The notes under the pieces are model-generated. The model saw only the letters and a program-made list of their open reading frames with translations, searched no databases and had not been told where the DNA came from. This document shows positions 7,871 through 9,606 of a DNA stretch of 9,606 bases, piece after piece. The translations under genes and the position numbers were made by a program. This stretch comes from Lachnospiraceae bacterium. Its GTDB lineage: Bacteria > Bacillota_A > Clostridia > Lachnospirales > Lachnospiraceae. The stretch spans positions 1-9,606 of the forward strand of contig JAFZQP010000115.1 in assembly GCA_017620345.1 (NCBI GenBank). Direction: 5' to 3'. Position 1 is the stretch's first letter; the number at the start of each line of letters is the position of its first letter.

Positions 7871-8053
7871 CATTGCCCCGAAATGCCGATTCCTGTATTT
7901 TGACTCCTAGCGTATGTGCCAGGTGGGTAACCGCAACCGGGTCTTCTGCCTTCCACTGATAAATGAGGCCTGACATCCGACCGGCGATATAGGAATCCCG
8001 TTTAAAGTGATGTAGGTTCAAAATTACAAGAACTTATTCGAACATTTCAGGAT
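7842..8053 (-). ncRNA. ssrS: Structured non-coding RNA, probable 6S RNA
   Basis: This 282-bp gap between tyrS and the membrane-protein gene holds a promoter, a structured segment and an intrinsic terminator, giving an RNA of about 210 nt. A long closing helix is visible. TTCTTGT-A-ATTTTGA-A-CCTA on the 5' side (about 8013-8032) pairs with TAGG-AG-TCAAAAT-ACAGGAA on the 3' side (about 7890-7909), with only small bulges and one G-U pair. Inside lies a large, weakly paired region containing ACGGGATTCC on the 5' side and GGTTACCCACCTGG on the 3' side. It is capped by an irregular hairpin (CCGGTC 7979-7984 with GACCCGG 7937-7943, then GCCT with AGGC). A long closing stem, central bubble and apical hairpin is the open-promoter mimic shape of 6S RNA, which binds housekeeping RNA polymerase. 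Assignment rests on this layout and recall of clostridial 6S sequences, not on a covariance search. A different structured sRNA is the alternative. Confidence 0.68.
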
Positions 8054-8059
8054 ATAATA

Positions 8060-8088
8060 ATTATATATGATAATCACTAAATAAACAA
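8060..8088 (-). promoter_or_regulatory. Promoter of the 6S-like RNA
   Basis: On the minus strand a perfect -10 TATAAT (8060-8065) lies 17 nt after TTGTTT (8083-8088; three of six consensus positions). The -35 lies inside the last codons of tyrS. A start near 8053 agrees with the 5' end needed for the RNA's closing helix. The -10 is half of a perfect 15-bp palindrome (8052-8066), so TATAAT also reads on the plus strand at 8053-8058. Confidence 0.6.
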
Positions 8089-9306
8089 TACTTTCTTGAA
8101 GTTCTTCTTACCCTTTCGAACGACCCTGCCGTCCTTAAGATCTTCAGGTTTAAAACTCGCAAAAGGATCGGTTATCTTATCTCCGTCGACCGATACACCG
8201 CCGCCTTCGACGCTGCGTCTTGCATCGGATCTTGAAGTTGCAAGTCCGGCTTTTACAAGTATTGCCTGTATATCGATGGCACCGTCTTTAAGGTCTTCTG
8301 CTGTTATCTCAACCGACGGCATATCAGCGGAGTCGCCTGATGAAAAGATCGCGGTCGCGGTATTCTTTGCCTTTACCGCCTCGTCTTCTCCATGGACAAG
8401 CTTTGTAAGCTCAAATGCAAGTATCTGTTTTGCCTCATTGAGCTGCGCCCCTTCCCATGAATCCATCTCATCTATCTGTTCGAGAGGCAGGAAAGTCAGC
8501 ATGCGGATGCACTTTAACACATCTGCATCATCGACATTTCTCCAGTACTGATAAAAATCATACGGACTTGTTTTGTCGGGATCGAGCCAGACAGCCCCTC
8601 CGACAGTCTTACCCATCTTCTGTCCTTCGGAATTAAGAAGAAGAGTTATCGTCATCGCATCAGCCTTTTTCTCTCCGTATTTCTTACGGATGAGCTCACG
8701 TCCGCCGAGCATGTTGCTCCACTGGTCGTCTCCGCCGAACTGAAGATTACAACCGTATCTTCTGTACAGCTCAAGGAAATCATAGCTTTGCATTATCATG
8801 TAGTTAAACTCAAGGAAGCTCAGGCCACCGTCGCGCTCAAGTCTCTGCTTGTAGCATTCTGCACGGAGCATGTTATTGACATGAAAATCAGCTCCCACCT
8901 CACGCAGAAGATCCACATAGTTAAGTTCAAGCAGCCAGTCGGCATTGTTTACCATTATCGCCTTACCGTCGGAAAAATCAATGAACCGGCTCATCTGTTT
9001 CTTGAAGCACTCTATGTTATGATCGATATCCTCTTTTGTGAGCATCTTTCGCATCTCGGTCTTGCCTGAAGGATCTCCGATCATCCCGGTACCGCCTCCA
9101 AGAAGGGCGATAGGCTTGTTACCGGCCATCTGAAGCCTCTTCATAAGACACAGGGCCATAAAATGGCCGACATGAAGGCTGTCCGCAGTCGGGTCAAACC
9201 CTATATAGAAAGTAGCTTCTCCGTTATTAACAAGCTCCTTTATCCTTTCTTCATCCGTGACCTGAGCGATAAGTCCTCTTGCCACAAGTTCTTCATAAAT
9301 CTTCAT
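8077..9306 (-). CDS. tyrS: Tyrosine--tRNA ligase
   Basis: Class I synthetase that charges tRNA-Tyr as a cytoplasmic homodimer. The Rossmann domain shows YIGFDPTADSLHVGH (residues 34-48, with the HIGH-type motif HVGH and Tyr34), GGGTGMIGDPSGK (70-82), NYMIMQSYDF (168-177), QFGGDDQWSN (189-198) and a KMSKS-type loop KMGKT (230-234). An S4 RNA-binding domain follows at about 345-405 (ILVKAGLATSRSDARR). These features match the TyrS type of Geobacillus and E. coli, not the TyrZ type. The 409-residue length assumes the ATG at 9304-9306, preceded by AGAGG with good spacing. The open frame extends to a TTG at 9333, but those codons lie at the foot of the upstream terminator hairpin and precede the ribosome-binding site. 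No T-box leader fits in the short upstream gap, and no promoter is evident there. Confidence 0.97.
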   Translation of the reverse strand: MKIYEELVARGLIAQVTDEERIKELVNNGEATFYIGFDPTADSLHVGHFMALCLMKRLQMAGNKPIALLGGGTGMIGDPSGKTEMRKMLTKEDIDHNIECFKKQMSRFIDFSDGKAIMVNNADWLLELNYVDLLREVGADFHVNNMLRAECYKQRLERDGGLSFLEFNYMIMQSYDFLELYRRYGCNLQFGGDDQWSNMLGGRELIRKKYGEKKADAMTITLLLNSEGQKMGKTVGGAVWLDPDKTSPYDFYQYWRNVDDADVLKCIRMLTFLPLEQIDEMDSWEGAQLNEAKQILAFELTKLVHGEDEAVKAKNTATAIFSSGDSADMPSVEITAEDLKDGAIDIQAILVKAGLATSRSDARRSVEGGGVSVDGDKITDPFASFKPEDLKDGRVVRKGKKNFKKVLFI

Positions 9307-9332
9307 CTTAAAACCTCTTGTTTTCAGTTTCA

Positions 9333-9362
9333 AAACCCCGCGGATAGGTATCCGCGGGGTTT
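9333..9362 (-). terminator. Strong hairpin between the upstream gene and tyrS, probable intrinsic terminator
   Basis: A perfect 14-bp inverted repeat (9333-9346 with 9349-9362), core AACCCCGCGGATA, with a tight loop. On the minus strand only TTTT follows (ending at 9332), so the T-tract is short. It begins 26 nt after the stop codon of the upstream gene and ends about 26 nt before the tyrS ATG. It may therefore be a partial terminator that also influences tyrS expression. Confidence 0.75.
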
Positions 9363-9388
9363 ATTATTCATAAATTCCGCAAGATCTC

Positions 9389-9606
9389 TTACAGAGCATC
9401 AACAAGCTTCTGTACAGCTGCAAGTGCCTCATCGGGAAGCTTATCATAGCCTTCCTTCTTCTCGGCAAATCCCTTAACAGCGTCAACACGGTTCTGCATA
9501 GCGCTCTTAAGAGCAGCCTTATACTCAGGATCATTAAGATCGGGTGTGAAATCACCTGTCTTGCCGTTCCAGTCATACATGATCTCGATGTCTTCAAAAG
9601 GACCCC
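9389..9606 (-). CDS. C-terminal end of an unrecognised protein (cut by window edge)
   Basis: The frame ending at the TAA at 9389-9391 is open to the window edge, giving at least 71 codons. The visible part reads GPFEDIEIMYDWNGKTGDF, then TPDLNDPEYKAAL, and ends LAAVQKLVDAL. It is hydrophilic, rich in Asp, Glu, Lys and Ala, and likely helical, with no membrane segment or cysteine. I do not recognise the family. The in-frame ATG at 9578-9580 is unlikely to be the true start, because it lacks a ribosome-binding site and coding character continues upstream. Codons such as GCT, CTT and AAG are frequent, which would fit a well-expressed gene, but the fragment is too short to be sure. A strong hairpin follows, suggesting that this is the last gene of the preceding unit. 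Confidence 0.7.
   Translation of the reverse strand, partial: GPFEDIEIMYDWNGKTGDFTPDLNDPEYKAALKSAMQNRVDAVKGFAEKKEGYDKLPDEALAAVQKLVDAL

Noticed and set aside
7918..7936. Plus-strand string AGGTGGGTAACCGC resembling the T-box antiterminator element
   Set aside because: It is on the strand opposite to all genes, nothing on the plus strand follows it, and the bases are part of the paired and bubble regions of the minus-strand RNA.
7806..8021. 71-codon minus-strand open frame in the tyrS-yihY gap
   Set aside because: It runs straight through the structured RNA and its terminator hairpin, has no ribosome-binding site, and its translation resembles no protein family I know.
9307..9333. TTG start that would extend tyrS by nine codons
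   Set aside because: The extension begins at the base of the terminator hairpin and upstream of the AGAGG ribosome-binding site; the ATG at 9304-9306 begins the conserved MKIYEELVARG N terminus.
9364..9597. 77-codon minus-strand open frame near the right edge
   Set aside because: It overlaps in another frame the 9389-9606 reading frame, which is open to the edge and has protein-like composition. This frame is Arg/Leu/Ser-rich and looks like a shadow.

Overview
The window looks like chromosomal housekeeping DNA from a low-to-moderate G+C Gram-positive anaerobe, most likely a Lachnospiraceae-type member of the Clostridia. This rests on the EF-G-like protein with a Tyr-variant G3 motif, AGGAGG-type ribosome-binding sites, the pheST/queA/gpmI protein styles, a PilZ protein and a 6S-like RNA with a clostridial layout. 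The taxonomic call is inference from recalled family patterns, not from a search. Every gene I can support lies on the minus strand, so transcription runs from high to low coordinates.

In transcription order: the C-terminal end of an unrecognised gene (9389-9606), a strong hairpin (9333-9362), tyrS (8077-9306; its true start is an ATG, not the upstream TTG), a structured RNA that I read as 6S RNA with its own promoter and intrinsic terminator (about 7842-8053), and then a compact cluster. That cluster holds a YihY/BrkB-family membrane protein, pheS (4-nt ATGA overlap), pheT (17 nt later), queA (1 nt later), a small PilZ-domain protein (80 nt later) and gpmI (34 nt later). It ends at an intrinsic terminator (391-448). 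Inside that terminator sits the promoter of the next gene, a translational GTPase of the EF-G-like type, of which only the N-terminal 111 codons are present (1-333).

Functionally the block joins tRNA charging (tyrS, pheST), tRNA wobble modification (queA), a regulator of RNA polymerase (6S-like RNA), an EF-G-like GTPase and a glycolytic enzyme (gpmI). It is a growth-related, translation-centred neighbourhood. The less expected members are the membrane protein coupled to pheS, the c-di-GMP-type PilZ protein coupled to gpmI, and the absence of any visible T-box leader before either synthetase gene.

I see no mobile element, CRISPR array, tRNA, rRNA, toxin-antitoxin pair or defence system, and no sign of a new multi-gene system. 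The intergenic RNA and the terminator/promoter overlaps are the parts most worth a second look.
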